A stretch of 34,839 bases of DNA from positions 1-34,839 of the forward strand of contig DAOVGS010000044.1 in the NCBI GenBank assembly GCA_030672285.1, given 5' to 3'. The notes under the pieces were generated by a model. It was not told where the DNA came from. It made no database searches and saw only the letters and a program-made list of their open reading frames with translations. The position numbers and the translations under genes are program-made. This document shows, piece by piece, positions 15,873 through 24,201 of the stretch; position 1 is the first letter of the stretch; the number at the start of each line of letters is the position of its first letter. Origin of the DNA: Hadesarchaea archaeon (GTDB lineage: Archaea; Hadarchaeota; Hadarchaeia; Hadarchaeales; Hadarchaeaceae).

Positions 15873-15893
15873 GAGGAGAGAGGTCGGTGAAGG
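15873..15893 (-). promoter_or_regulatory. Inverted, weaker copy of the rpa/nurA promoter element
   Basis: Read on the minus strand this stretch matches the element at 29268-29288 at 15 of 21 positions, including the block GACCTCTCTCC. About 10 bp further along the minus strand comes GGATAAAG, a possible TATA box pointing back toward the tRNA-Ala gene. No gene is seen on that strand. Confidence 0.4.
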
Positions 15894-15955
15894 GGATATT
15901 TAAACTATTTAAAGTGTGAAAAGGTGCGCCTGCCGTTTTCGTCATCGAGCCTGAA

Positions 15956-15976
15956 TACTTTCACTCACCTCTCCTC
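15956..15976 (+). promoter_or_regulatory. Candidate operator upstream of rpa-radA, shared with nurA-herA
   Basis: TACTTTC-ACTCACC-TCTCCTC. It is identical at 16 of 21 positions to 29268-29288 in front of nurA-herA. It ends 8 bp before the rpa TATA box (CTTTAAG, 15985-15991), whose predicted transcript start is near 16013, 11 nt before the ATG. Its place just upstream of TATA suits an activator, or a repressor competing with TFB. Confidence 0.55.
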
Positions 15977-16023
15977 AAAAATCCCTTTAAGCGAGAAGCT
16001 GACAATTGTTCTGAGGCTGGATT

Positions 16024-18093
16024 ATGGAGCTAAATTTTGAACAAATGGTCCAAGAGATTCTAGCTCACGCGAAGATAAGCTACGACGAGATCATGCAACG
16101 CATCCGGCAGAAGCAGGACGAACTTAGCGGCTTCGTGACCCTCGAGGGCGCGGCCAACATCATTGGGCGAGAGCTGGGCGTCGTCTTCGAGAAGAAGGAA
16201 CCTGAAGTCCGAGCGCTGCGCATCGAGGATCTCATCCCAGGGATGTCCAAGGTTGACATCGTCGCTCGGGTCATCCGCATCTACGAACCGCGCGAGTTCC
16301 AGCGCCAGAGCGGCAAGGCCGGGCGCGTGGGAAGCCTGCTGCTCCAAGATAAAACCGGGCAAATCAGGATCGCGCTGTGGGACGACAAAACCTCGCTGAT
16401 CGAGGGGGACAAGGTCCGGAAGGGAGATGCCGTCCAAGTCAAAAACGCCTACGTGCGCCGTGGATTGAACAAGGGGGCCGAGCTCAGCCTTGGGATGCGA
16501 GGTTCCCTGCTCGTGAACCCAGACGACCCGCGCGTGTCGGACCTCCCGCCGCTTGTCGAAACGAAGGTCAGGGTTGCGGACCTCAAACTCGAGCTCGCTG
16601 AGGTGGACATCATCGGCAGGGTGGTGGCGACGAGTGACATAAGGGAATTTGAGCGCCCCGATGGAAGCACAGGCAAGGTCGCGAGCCTCATGCTCATGGA
16701 CTCGACAGGTCAGGTGCGGGTCTCCCTCTGGGACGAGCGGACAGACCTCGTGAAGGACCTCAAGCTGGGGACAGCGGTGAAGCTCGAAAACGCGTCGGTA
16801 CGGCCCGGGTTGAGAGATGGGCCTGAGCTCAGCTTGGGCTCGCGTGGGCGCCTGCTCCTGAATCCGTCCGAGGCAGAAGTGGCGGAGCTGCCCGAGCTGG
16901 TCGAGCGGTTGCTCAAGATAGAGGAGCTCGAGGCCAGCATGCCGACGGTCGACCTCGCGGCGAGGGTCAGGCGAAAGCTCCCGCTGCAGGAGTTCAAGCG
17001 GGACGATGGAAGGCCCGGGAAGGTCATCAGCGTAATCCTCGCGGACGAGACGGGCACCGTTCGCGCCTCCTTTTGGGACAGCGCGGCTGAGCTCGCGCAG
17101 AACCTACAGCAGAACGATGTCGTGCTCCTGCACAACGCCTACACGCGCACAGGCTTGGCCGGTAAACCAGAGGTACATGTCGGCAAGGTCGCTCGGGTTG
17201 AAGTAAACCCACCTGGCGTGACCATCGGGGCACTCGAGCCAAGCCGCATAAAAATCGGCGAACTCGAGCCGAACATGGACGCGCTCGAAGTAATCGGGAG
17301 GGTGATCGAGGTCACCCCCTCGCGTGAGTTCACCCGAGCCGATGGCAGCAAGGGAAAAGTCGCGTCCATAACTATTGGTGACCAAACGGGTGTGACGAGG
17401 ACATCGTTTTGGCACGAGCACGTGGATAGGGTGGCCAGCATCAAGGCTGGTGACGTCATCAGGCTCATCGACTGCTACAGTACGCTGGGCCTCTTTGGCC
17501 AGCCCGAACTCCATTTCGGCAAGCAGGGACAGCTCGAGCTAAATCCGGCCACAGGCGAAGAACTGCCGCCCGCGGACGTTATCAAGCTCGCCGCACCCGC
17601 ACCCGAACAGATAGGCATCGCCGACATCCAGAAGGAGGGGATGAGGGTTCAAGTCCGAGGAACCGTGATGCGAGTCTTCCACCGGCGCCCTGTATTCGAC
17701 ATCTGTCCCGACTGCGGACGAAGCCTCGGGAGCGTTGACACCAGCTTGATGTGCGAGGAGTGTGGGAAAATCGTGACCCCGGAACATCGTGTTGTGCTGA
17801 GCTTCGTGCTCGACGATGGCACCGACAACCTCCGAGTCGCCCTCTTCGGCAAGGTCGCGGAACGCTTGCTCGGCATGGGGGCACAACAGGTCTTCGAGCT
17901 ATTCAAGGGCACCCCTGACTTGGCCGAACTCTACGACAAGTTCAAGCTGGCCGGGCGGGAGCTCGTCCTCACGGGAACGACCCGCCACGACAAGTACTTC
18001 GATCAGCTCGAACTCCGGGTGAGCGACGTGCAGTTCCCCGAGCCGAAACAAGAGGCGCGGGCGCTGCTCAAAAAGATAAAAGAGGGAAAGTGA
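16024..18093 (+). CDS. rpa: Replication protein A, four OB folds plus zinc-ribbon OB domain
   Basis: Single-stranded DNA binding protein of 689 residues. After an N-terminal helical part come four consecutive OB folds of about 110 residues, each with the pattern 'VDIIARV...G.VGSLLLQDKTGQIRIALWDD...GDAVQVKNAYV...LSLG'. The fifth, C-terminal unit (about 535-689) holds a zinc ribbon with CPDCG and CEECG. This is the layout of the single-subunit euryarchaeal RPA. The repeat units of the four OB folds are close to each other in sequence. ATG at 16024 behind GAGGCTGG. Heads the operon rpa-radA-phosphatase. Confidence 0.93.
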   Translation: MELNFEQMVQEILAHAKISYDEIMQRIRQKQDELSGFVTLEGAANIIGRELGVVFEKKEPEVRALRIEDLIPGMSKVDIVARVIRIYEPREFQRQSGKAGRVGSLLLQDKTGQIRIALWDDKTSLIEGDKVRKGDAVQVKNAYVRRGLNKGAELSLGMRGSLLVNPDDPRVSDLPPLVETKVRVADLKLELAEVDIIGRVVATSDIREFERPDGSTGKVASLMLMDSTGQVRVSLWDERTDLVKDLKLGTAVKLENASVRPGLRDGPELSLGSRGRLLLNPSEAEVAELPELVERLLKIEELEASMPTVDLAARVRRKLPLQEFKRDDGRPGKVISVILADETGTVRASFWDSAAELAQNLQQNDVVLLHNAYTRTGLAGKPEVHVGKVARVEVNPPGVTIGALEPSRIKIGELEPNMDALEVIGRVIEVTPSREFTRADGSKGKVASITIGDQTGVTRTSFWHEHVDRVASIKAGDVIRLIDCYSTLGLFGQPELHFGKQGQLELNPATGEELPPADVIKLAAPAPEQIGIADIQKEGMRVQVRGTVMRVFHRRPVFDICPDCGRSLGSVDTSLMCEECGKIVTPEHRVVLSFVLDDGTDNLRVALFGKVAERLLGMGAQQVFELFKGTPDLAELYDKFKLAGRELVLTGTTRHDKYFDQLELRVSDVQFPEPKQEARALLKKIKEGK

Positions 18094-18114
18094 AGATATA
18101 ACGGGGGTTAGTTT

Positions 18115-19065
18115 TTGGCCGAGGAAGTGAAGCGCTCGATTGAAAGTTTGCCTGGAGTTGGCGAGGCGACCGCTGAGAAGCTTCGCGAAGCTGGATATCG
18201 GACGATCGAATCGATCGCCGTGGCCTCGGTAGCCGAGTTGCACGAAGCTGCCGAGATAGGCGAGGGACAAGCAAAAAAGATAATCGCCGTCGCTGGGGAG
18301 ATCGCGGAGTTCGGCGTCTTCGTTACCGCCGACAAGGTTCTCGAGCGTCGGGAAAAAATTGGATTGATAACCACGAGTAGCGAGCAGCTCGACACCCTGC
18401 TCGGCGGCGGGGTCGAGACCCAAGCCGTGACCGAGGTTTTCGGTGAATTTGGATCAGGAAAGACCCAGATAGCCCACCAGCTCTGCGTCAACGTCCAGCT
18501 GCCCCCGGAGCAGGGAGGGCTGGGAGCAAAGGCGATTTACATCGACACTGAAAATACATTCAGGCCCGAACGAATCCGAGACATGGCGGTCGGTCTCAAC
18601 CTCGACCCGATGAAGACCCTCCAGAACGTCCTTTACATAAGGTCGTACAACACCGACCAGCAGATCCTGATAGCTGAGAAGGCCGAGGAGAAGATTGAGG
18701 AGGAAAATGTACGCCTCATGGTGATCGATTCCCTTACCTCACACTTCCGGGCCGAGTACATTGGCCGGGGAGCTCTGGCCAACCGTCAGCAGAAGTTGAA
18801 CCGCCACCTCCTGACGCTCCATCGAACAGCCGATCTCCACGACCTAGCCATCTTCGTGACGAACCAGGTGATGGCGAGGCCCGACATTTTCTTTGGGGAT
18901 CCCACCCGACCGATCGGGGGACACGTGCTCGCCCACTCCGCCACGACTCGCGTCTACCTCCGAAAGTCCAAAGGCGGAAAGCGGATCGCGCGGATCTTCG
19001 ACAGCCCCAACCTGCCCGAGGCCGAGGCGGTCTTCATGATCACCGGGCAAGGGATAAGGGACTGA
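18115..19065 (+). CDS. radA: DNA recombinase RadA
   Basis: Archaeal RecA/Rad51 recombinase that pairs homologous DNA on ssDNA filaments. The 316-residue chain has an N-terminal helix-hairpin-helix ([17 protein letters not shown]), the linker [11 protein letters not shown], Walker A GEFGSGKT, Walker B LMVIDS, QVMARPD in loop L1 and [17 protein letters not shown] at loop L2, and the C-terminal [18 protein letters not shown] start at 18115 preceded by GGGGGTTA. It lies 21 bp after rpa, so the ssDNA-binding protein and the recombinase are made from one message. Confidence 0.97.
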   Translation: MAEEVKRSIESLPGVGEATAEKLREAGYRTIESIAVASVAELHEAAEIGEGQAKKIIAVAGEIAEFGVFVTADKVLERREKIGLITTSSEQLDTLLGGGVETQAVTEVFGEFGSGKTQIAHQLCVNVQLPPEQGGLGAKAIYIDTENTFRPERIRDMAVGLNLDPMKTLQNVLYIRSYNTDQQILIAEKAEEKIEEENVRLMVIDSLTSHFRAEYIGRGALANRQQKLNRHLLTLHRTADLHDLAIFVTNQVMARPDIFFGDPTRPIGGHVLAHSATTRVYLRKSKGGKRIARIFDSPNLPEAEAVFMITGQGIRD

Positions 19066-19077
19066 GTCGGTGGGAAT

Positions 19078-19767
19078 TTGATCAGGTTTGTTGCTGTTGA
19101 TATCGACGGCACGCTGACGTTTAGAGATCGAAAACTTGATATCGCCGCCGTGGGTGCCCTTCGAAAGGCCGAGAGTTTGGGCCTGCCCGTGGTGCTCGCG
19201 ACGGGAAACGTGCTGGCATTCGCGGAAACCGCCGCGACCCTGCTCGGGGCCTCGGGGCCGCTAATAGCCGAGGACGGAGGGATCGTGTTCGATCCGTCCA
19301 GCAAGCGGGAGCACATGCTAGGTGACCGTGTCGATGCCGACCGCGGGCTGGCCGCGCTGGAGCGGGAATTCGGGCCCCTAGAGCAGACTCGGAGCTCTGC
19401 GGCACGCCTCACGGGCCTGACCCTAAAGCGCGCGATCAAAGCGGAGGCCGCTGAAGAGCTCTTCAGGCGTGAGGGGCTCGACTTGGCTGCCGTCGACTCG
19501 GGCTTCGCGATCCACCTCCGAAGCCCAAACGTGAACAAGGGGAACGCGCTCCGGAAGGTCGCCTCGCTCCTAAAGGTTTCGTTGGTCGAAGTGGCGGCCG
19601 TGGGGGATGGGCCGAACGACATCGAAATGTTGAAGGTTGCGGGGCTGAGCTTCGCGGTGGCGAACTCGGACGAAGCGGTGAAGCGCGTATGCACTTACGT
19701 GACCAAGGAGCCCCACGGGAAGGGCGTCGTGGAAGCCATTGAAAAAATTATCAGCCTGCGGGGCTAG
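19078..19767 (+). CDS. Phosphoglycolate phosphatase, archaeal HAD type
   Basis: A 229-residue HAD hydrolase of subclass IIB, matching archaeal phosphoglycolate phosphatase. Motif I is DIDGTLT, motif II LATGN, the lysine motif is in NVNKGNALRKV, and motif IV is GDGPNDIEML; the cap domain lies at about 85-150. The enzyme removes 2-phosphoglycolate, a product of DNA 3'-end repair, which would suit its place 12 bp behind radA. TTG start with GGTGGG at 19069-19074. Its end overlaps the convergent minD by 17 bp. Other sugar-phosphate substrates cannot be excluded. Confidence 0.85.
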   Translation: MIRFVAVDIDGTLTFRDRKLDIAAVGALRKAESLGLPVVLATGNVLAFAETAATLLGASGPLIAEDGGIVFDPSSKREHMLGDRVDADRGLAALEREFGPLEQTRSSAARLTGLTLKRAIKAEAAEELFRREGLDLAAVDSGFAIHLRSPNVNKGNALRKVASLLKVSLVEVAAVGDGPNDIEMLKVAGLSFAVANSDEAVKRVCTYVTKEPHGKGVVEAIEKIISLRG

Positions 19768-20470
19768 CCTTCACAAGCGTCGCCGCCAGCTTCTTGAACT
19801 CATGCGTGGCCGGCGAATGGGAGCGATAGGTGACCACCGGCTCCCCAAAAGCCGCGGAGTGCCTCACTTCCGAGTCCTCGGGGATGGTCGCGAGCACTGG
19901 GAGCTCAAGCGTCGATGCGATGTCGTCGCCCGGGATGTCAACACGCCTACCGGTGGCTCGGTTAACTATTACTCCCGTCAATTTCACACCCAACCGCTCC
20001 GCGACCATTTTAGTCTTGAGCGCGTTGGATAGGGAGGATATATCGGGCGTGACCACGAGGATTACCTCCTGCGCCATCGTGAGCGCCACGATTGCGTCCC
20101 GGTCCAGGCCCGATGGGGCATCGATCAACACGAATTTTGATTTCCTCGCCAGCCCCGAGACCACCTTCCTGAGGCGCTCGAGCCTTGCTCGCCGGATACC
20201 GTTGAGCGATATCCCAGATGGTACGACCCTCACGCCTTGGGGGCCATCATAAATCGCTTTCGAGAGCCTAGCCTCCCCCGCGAGCACATCGTGCAGAGTC
20301 GTCTTCTGCCCCTCCAGGCCGAGCATGAGGGCTAGGTTGGCCATCGTTATGTCTGCATCTAGGAGCACGACCTTCTGCCCCAGCTGGGCCATCGCCACCC
20401 CTAGGTTGACGACCACGGAGGTCTTGCCCGTGCCCCCCTTGCTCGACGCGAAAGTTATGATTCGGGTCAT
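19751..20470 (-). CDS. minD: MinD/ParA-family ATPase
   Basis: A 239-residue deviant-Walker ATPase. Walker A is SSKGGTGKTSVVVNLG, switch I DADITMANLALMLG, switch II LIDAPSGLDRDA; VVTPDISSLSNALKT and GVIVNRATG follow. The C-terminal helix HEFKKLAATLVKAS is less amphipathic than the membrane-binding tail of bacterial MinD. Archaeal MinD homologues position surface and division structures and there is no MinE. ATG with GGTG just upstream and a TATA-like CAAATTTAAG near 20502. Single gene, divergent from the phosphoesterase. Confidence 0.88.
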   Translation of the reverse strand: MTRIITFASSKGGTGKTSVVVNLGVAMAQLGQKVVLLDADITMANLALMLGLEGQKTTLHDVLAGEARLSKAIYDGPQGVRVVPSGISLNGIRRARLERLRKVVSGLARKSKFVLIDAPSGLDRDAIVALTMAQEVILVVTPDISSLSNALKTKMVAERLGVKLTGVIVNRATGRRVDIPGDDIASTLELPVLATIPEDSEVRHSAAFGEPVVTYRSHSPATHEFKKLAATLVKASPAG

Positions 20471-20496
20471 AGCACCAAAATAACTCGGTTCGCCGT

Positions 20497-20533
20497 CTTA
20501 AATTTGTGTGGTGTGGTCGGCGGGATTTAAACA
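20497..20533. promoter_or_regulatory. Divergent promoters, minD / phosphoesterase
   Basis: On the minus strand AAATTTAAG (20497-20505) is 26 bp before a start just ahead of the minD ATG. On the plus strand GGGATTTAAAC (20522-20532) is about 26 bp before the ribosome binding site GGTGG (20555) of the phosphoesterase. Confidence 0.5.
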
Positions 20534-20564
20534 AGCTTTGACCTCTATTCTTTTGGTGGCAGCG

Positions 20565-21251
20565 ATGAAAATTGGCTTGATAGCAGACCCCCACTCGAAC
20601 CTCGCAGCGCTCGAGGCCGTGCTCAAGGACATGCCACGCGTAGACCAACTCATCTGCGCTGGCGACTTGGTTGGTTATGCTGTCGAACCAAACGAGGTGG
20701 TGAAGTTGGCTAGGGCAAAGCGAATGCAAACGGTGATGGGGAACCACGATTACGCGGCCGTGACGCGAGATGTGCGGGGCTTCAACCCGCTCGCTGCCCA
20801 AGCGGCGCTCTGGACCGCCGAGCATCTACACAAGGAAAACCTCGAGTACCTGTCGAACCTCCCAACTCATCTTGAACTGACCTACGGAAAGCAAAGGCTG
20901 TACATGGTGCATGGGAGCCCCCGCGACCCGCTCAACGAGTACATCTTTCCAGATATCCCGAACCGCGTGCTCGCTGAGCTCGTCCGCGATCTGGATGCAG
21001 ACATCGTCATGCTCGGGCACACCCACACGCCGATGGAGCGTGTAATCTTTGGGAAACTCGTGATCAATCCCGGCGGTGTGGGGCAGCCGCGCGATCGCGA
21101 CCCCCGAGCTAGCTACGCGATCCTAAATTTGGGTGAGGAGGTAAAGACAAGCTTCCATAGGGTCGACTACGACGTGAAAATCACTGCCGAGAAAATAGAA
21201 ACCGCAGGATTGCCCAGCGAACTCGCGACGCGGTTGTTTTTTGGATGGTAG
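20565..21251 (+). CDS. Calcineurin-like metallophosphoesterase (second)
   Basis: A 228-residue metallophosphoesterase with the motifs IADPHSN, CAGDLVGY, MGNHDYAA, MVHGSPRD and LGHTHTPM, then NPGGVGQPRDRDPRASYAIL. This spacing matches the MJ0936/YfcE-related archaeal phosphodiesterases; the PRDRDPRASYAIL ending is typical of that group. Natural substrate unknown. ATG at 20565 with GGTGG at 20555-20559; the longer frame from 20508 starts before the TATA box. It is distinct from the first phosphoesterase at 8750, and its stop abuts the stop of the PRC-barrel gene. Confidence 0.87.
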   Translation: MKIGLIADPHSNLAALEAVLKDMPRVDQLICAGDLVGYAVEPNEVVKLARAKRMQTVMGNHDYAAVTRDVRGFNPLAAQAALWTAEHLHKENLEYLSNLPTHLELTYGKQRLYMVHGSPRDPLNEYIFPDIPNRVLAELVRDLDADIVMLGHTHTPMERVIFGKLVINPGGVGQPRDRDPRASYAILNLGEEVKTSFHRVDYDVKITAEKIETAGLPSELATRLFFGW

Positions 21252-21554
21252 TTACTCGGGGGTTGTCTCGGCCCCGGCTCCCGGCCGCGCCCTGAGCTGC
21301 TGAATTGCTAAAACGCGCTCGTTGACGACGATGAAATCGCGAATCGACATAACGGCGCTGAACGGGATCAGGGCGTTTCCGCTCGAGTCTCGGGGGACGT
21401 TCCCGAGCGCCTCCTTCGAGATGGGTCTGACCACGAGCGATTGAATCTTTCCATCCTTCTCGTCAAACAGGATGTCGTGGAGCCGTCCCACCTGCATACC
21501 CCTGTCCGAGATGACACCTATCGCTCGGAGCTTGCTAATCATAATCTGCGCCAA
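21252..21554 (-). CDS. PRC-barrel domain protein (CdpB-like)
   Basis: A 100-residue protein made of one PRC barrel: ISKLRAIGVISDRGMQVGRLHDILFDEKDGKIQSLVVRP, then a linker and LIPFSAVMSIRDFIVVNERVL. In Haloferax, small PRC-barrel proteins (CdpB1/CdpB2) join the division ring through SepF; sepF is also in this window, so a division role is likely but not shown. TTG start with GGAGG upstream. The C-terminal tail ARPGAGAETTPE is flexible. RNA-processing roles are known for other PRC proteins. Confidence 0.8.
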   Translation of the reverse strand: MAQIMISKLRAIGVISDRGMQVGRLHDILFDEKDGKIQSLVVRPISKEALGNVPRDSSGNALIPFSAVMSIRDFIVVNERVLAIQQLRARPGAGAETTPE

Positions 21555-21596
21555 GCTCTATCCTCCGCCCTAATTTGGAGTTCGTCCTTAAAAAGG

Positions 21597-23798
21597 TTAA
21601 TAGTGCATCCCTGTCGCTTCTTCCGCCACACGTTTGCTTTTTCTCTCCGTGAAAGTTTCATATGCCTTGACCATCTCTGGTGTCAGGGAGGGTTTGATGC
21701 CTTCCGTCGCCTCGCGGAAGTGTTGCATCCTAACTTCCTTACCCTTTATGTCCTTTCGCAGCACGAGCATCGCGGCCTCGCGGCAGAGGGCGGCGATGTC
21801 CGATCCCGCGTAGCCCCCGGTCTCTTTTGCTAACAATTTGAGATCAACATCCTTCCCAAGCGGCATGCCATTTGTGTGGATTTTGAGTATTTCTAAACGG
21901 GCTTTCTCGTCGGGGGCTGGAACCAGCACAAGCCTGTCAAAGCGCCCGGGGCGGAGCAGCGCCGGGTCTACTAGGTCGGGACGATTCGTCGCACCGATCA
22001 CGACAACATTTTTAAGTTTCTCCAACCCGTCGAGCTCGGTGAGCAGCTGACTTATCACTCGCTCGGTCACGTGGGCGTCCCCGAACCCGGAACCTCGCCG
22101 GGGCACGAGCGCGTCGATCTCGTCGAAGAAGATTATCGCGGGGGCTGCCATCTTTGCCTTGCGAAAGGTCTCGCGTACCCCCTTCTCCGACTCCCCGACC
22201 CATTTTGACAACAGCTCGGGACCCTTGATCGAGATGAAGTTCGCCTCGCTCTCGGTCGCCACGGCGCGCGCAAGCAAGGTCTTCCCCGTGCCGGGCGGGC
22301 CGTAGAGTAGGATGCCGTGTGGTGGCTCGATTCCAACGCGCTTGAAGGCATCCGGATACTTGATCGGCCACTCAACTGCTTCGATCAGTTCTTGCTTCGC
22401 GCGCTCCAGCCCACCGACATCTTCCCAATGCACATCCGGGATCTCGACCAAGACCTCACGCATAGCCGAGGGTTCCGCTATCTTCAGCGCGTTGTCGAAG
22501 TCTTCCTTCGTCACCTGAAGCTTCTCGAGCACCTCGGGCGGGATGAGTTTCTCCTCGAGCTTTATCTCGGGAAGAATCCGCCGCAGAGCGCTCATCGCGG
22601 CCTCTTTTACCAACGCCTCAAGGTCGGCGCCGACGAAGCCGTGCGTGATGTTCGCGTAGCGATCGAGGTCGATGTCCTTTGCGAGAGGCATCCCCCGGGT
22701 GTGAATCTGCAGGATCTCTTTGCGCCCGTCACGATCCGGCACGCCTAACTCTATCTCGCGGTCAAATCTCCCGGGGCGGCGAATCGCTGGGTCCAAAGCA
22801 TTGACGCGGTTAGTCGCGCCGATGACGATGACCTTCCCACGAGCTTTCAAACCATCGAGGGCGGTGCAGAGCGTCGCCACCACTCGCCGCTCGACCTCGC
22901 CCGTGACCTCCTCGCGCTTTGGGGCTATCGCGTCGAGCTCATCGATGAAAACGATCGAGGGGGCATTTTTCTCCGCATCCTCAAACACCTTCCGGAGTCG
23001 GGCCTCGCTCTCCCCGTACCACTTCGACATTATCTCCGGGCCCGCTATATCTATGAAGTGCGCTCCCGACTCGTTTGCCACAGCCTTCGCTATCAGGGTC
23101 TTTCCGGTGCCCGGTGGGCCATGCAATAAGACGCCCTTTGGGGGCTCTATCCCGAGGCGATCGAAGACCTCGGGGTGCTTCAGCGGGAGCTCGATCATCT
23201 CTCGGACGCGCTGGAGTTCCACCTTCAGCCCGCCGATGTCTTCGTAGGTAACGGCAGGCACCATGACTTTAGCTTCTTTGACCTCTACTGCCCGGGGCAA
23301 CACTTTGATGTCCGTGACCTCTGTCACGAGCACTATGCCTGATGGCGAAGTATCTGTTACAACGAATTTTATCTCCCCCAAACCGAAAAACGACATCAAC
23401 CCAGCCGAACTTATTACATCCCCTTTGGTCACTGGCTTGCCCAATAGGTCTATGCCCCCACCCATCATCTGCAGCATAACGTGGGGATCAGCTGGCGCGA
23501 TGGTAACGCTCCTCGCCTCTTTTACTTCAGTTTTTTGAACTGCTACCTTCTCACCAATCGACGTGCCAGCGTTGCGCCTAACCAAACCATCTATACGAAT
23601 GATATCTAAACCACGATCCTCGAGAAAACCGCTCATAACAATCGCGCCAGTGGAGCTAGAACCGGTTATCTTAACCAGGTCTCCTTGACTAAGACCAAAC
23701 TTTTTTGCAATTTGATCTGGCACCCGCGCTATACTTCGCCCAACATCGGGCTGATAGCGGTTCTCCGCGACTACAAGCTTCAGCTCCTTCTCAACCAT
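21597..23798 (-). CDS. cdc48: CDC48/VAT-type AAA ATPase
   Basis: The archaeal p97 homologue, a hexameric unfoldase that can feed the proteasome. The 733-residue chain has the N domain (double-psi barrel, about 5-90, then the four-stranded barrel to about 180), D1 with Walker [16 protein letters not shown] and Walker [15 protein letters not shown], and D2 with [15 protein letters not shown] and [14 protein letters not shown]; arginine fingers [11 protein letters not shown] and [10 protein letters not shown]. The C-terminal tail lacks the usual hydrophobic-Tyr-x motif but ends in MHY. ATG at 23798, 11 bp after the 91-residue gene, with which it forms an operon. Confidence 0.96.
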   Translation of the reverse strand: MVEKELKLVVAENRYQPDVGRSIARVPDQIAKKFGLSQGDLVKITGSSSTGAIVMSGFLEDRGLDIIRIDGLVRRNAGTSIGEKVAVQKTEVKEARSVTIAPADPHVMLQMMGGGIDLLGKPVTKGDVISSAGLMSFFGLGEIKFVVTDTSPSGIVLVTEVTDIKVLPRAVEVKEAKVMVPAVTYEDIGGLKVELQRVREMIELPLKHPEVFDRLGIEPPKGVLLHGPPGTGKTLIAKAVANESGAHFIDIAGPEIMSKWYGESEARLRKVFEDAEKNAPSIVFIDELDAIAPKREEVTGEVERRVVATLCTALDGLKARGKVIVIGATNRVNALDPAIRRPGRFDREIELGVPDRDGRKEILQIHTRGMPLAKDIDLDRYANITHGFVGADLEALVKEAAMSALRRILPEIKLEEKLIPPEVLEKLQVTKEDFDNALKIAEPSAMREVLVEIPDVHWEDVGGLERAKQELIEAVEWPIKYPDAFKRVGIEPPHGILLYGPPGTGKTLLARAVATESEANFISIKGPELLSKWVGESEKGVRETFRKAKMAAPAIIFFDEIDALVPRRGSGFGDAHVTERVISQLLTELDGLEKLKNVVVIGATNRPDLVDPALLRPGRFDRLVLVPAPDEKARLEILKIHTNGMPLGKDVDLKLLAKETGGYAGSDIAALCREAAMLVLRKDIKGKEVRMQHFREATEGIKPSLTPEMVKAYETFTERKSKRVAEEATGMHY

Positions 23799-23809
23799 CC
23801 TACCGCCCC

Positions 23810-24085
23810 TCAAATCTCGACCTCAAACCTATGCCAGACCAAGTGTTTGTTGAACTCCTTGAAAATCTTTTCGACCATCTTTGCGTACTCCTCCTCTATC
23901 AACAGGGTGCTCCGATTTATAAACTCCCAGACGTCATCCGGGATCTCGTCGAGGACCCCCGCTGAGTGGCTCCTGCCAGCCTTCGTCGGGTAATCGTACC
24001 CCCGAAGCGCCCGGTAGAAGAACGTCGCTGGCGAGCCTCGGGTCTTGACGTCCCAAACCAGCAGGATTTTTCGCATATTCTTCAC
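23810..24085 (-). CDS. Conserved hypothetical protein upstream of cdc48 (91 aa)
   Basis: I do not know its function. The 91-residue protein opens with a beta-strand and basic loop ([27 protein letters not shown]), then [44 protein letters not shown] and [10 protein letters not shown], giving an alpha/beta ferredoxin-like look. GTG at 24085 or ATG at 24076 are possible starts. It heads an operon with cdc48 (11-bp gap) and has a perfect palindrome between TATA box and start codon, so it may be the regulated gene of the pair or even the regulator. Many aromatic and charged residues look conserved, but that needs an alignment. Confidence 0.75.
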   Translation of the reverse strand: MKNMRKILLVWDVKTRGSPATFFYRALRGYDYPTKAGRSHSAGVLDEIPDDVWEFINRSTLLIEEEYAKMVEKIFKEFNKHLVWHRFEVEI

Positions 24086-24103
24086 TTGTTATATATATAA
24101 CAA
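24086..24103. promoter_or_regulatory. Perfect 18-bp palindrome, candidate operator of the cdc48 operon
   Basis: TTGTTATATATATAACAA, centred between 24094 and 24095. On the minus strand a TATA-like GTTTAAATAAG lies upstream (about 24110-24120), so the palindrome falls on the predicted transcript start just before the GTG/ATG. That is where a repressor dimer would block the promoter. The palindrome could itself act as a TATA box if the ATG at 24076 is used. Confidence 0.5.
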
Positions 24104-24201
24104 ATATTCTTATTTAAACTTTGAGTGCGGCGCTCGAAAATCTGGCTCTCAAAAAGGTGAATAAATTTAAGGCCGAGGTACCAGCAAGGTGTGGAGTGAG
24201 C

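Noticed and set aside
15924-16040. 38-codon GTG frame just before rpa
   Set aside because: It runs through the rpa promoter element and ends inside rpa; its composition looks like translated promoter DNA.
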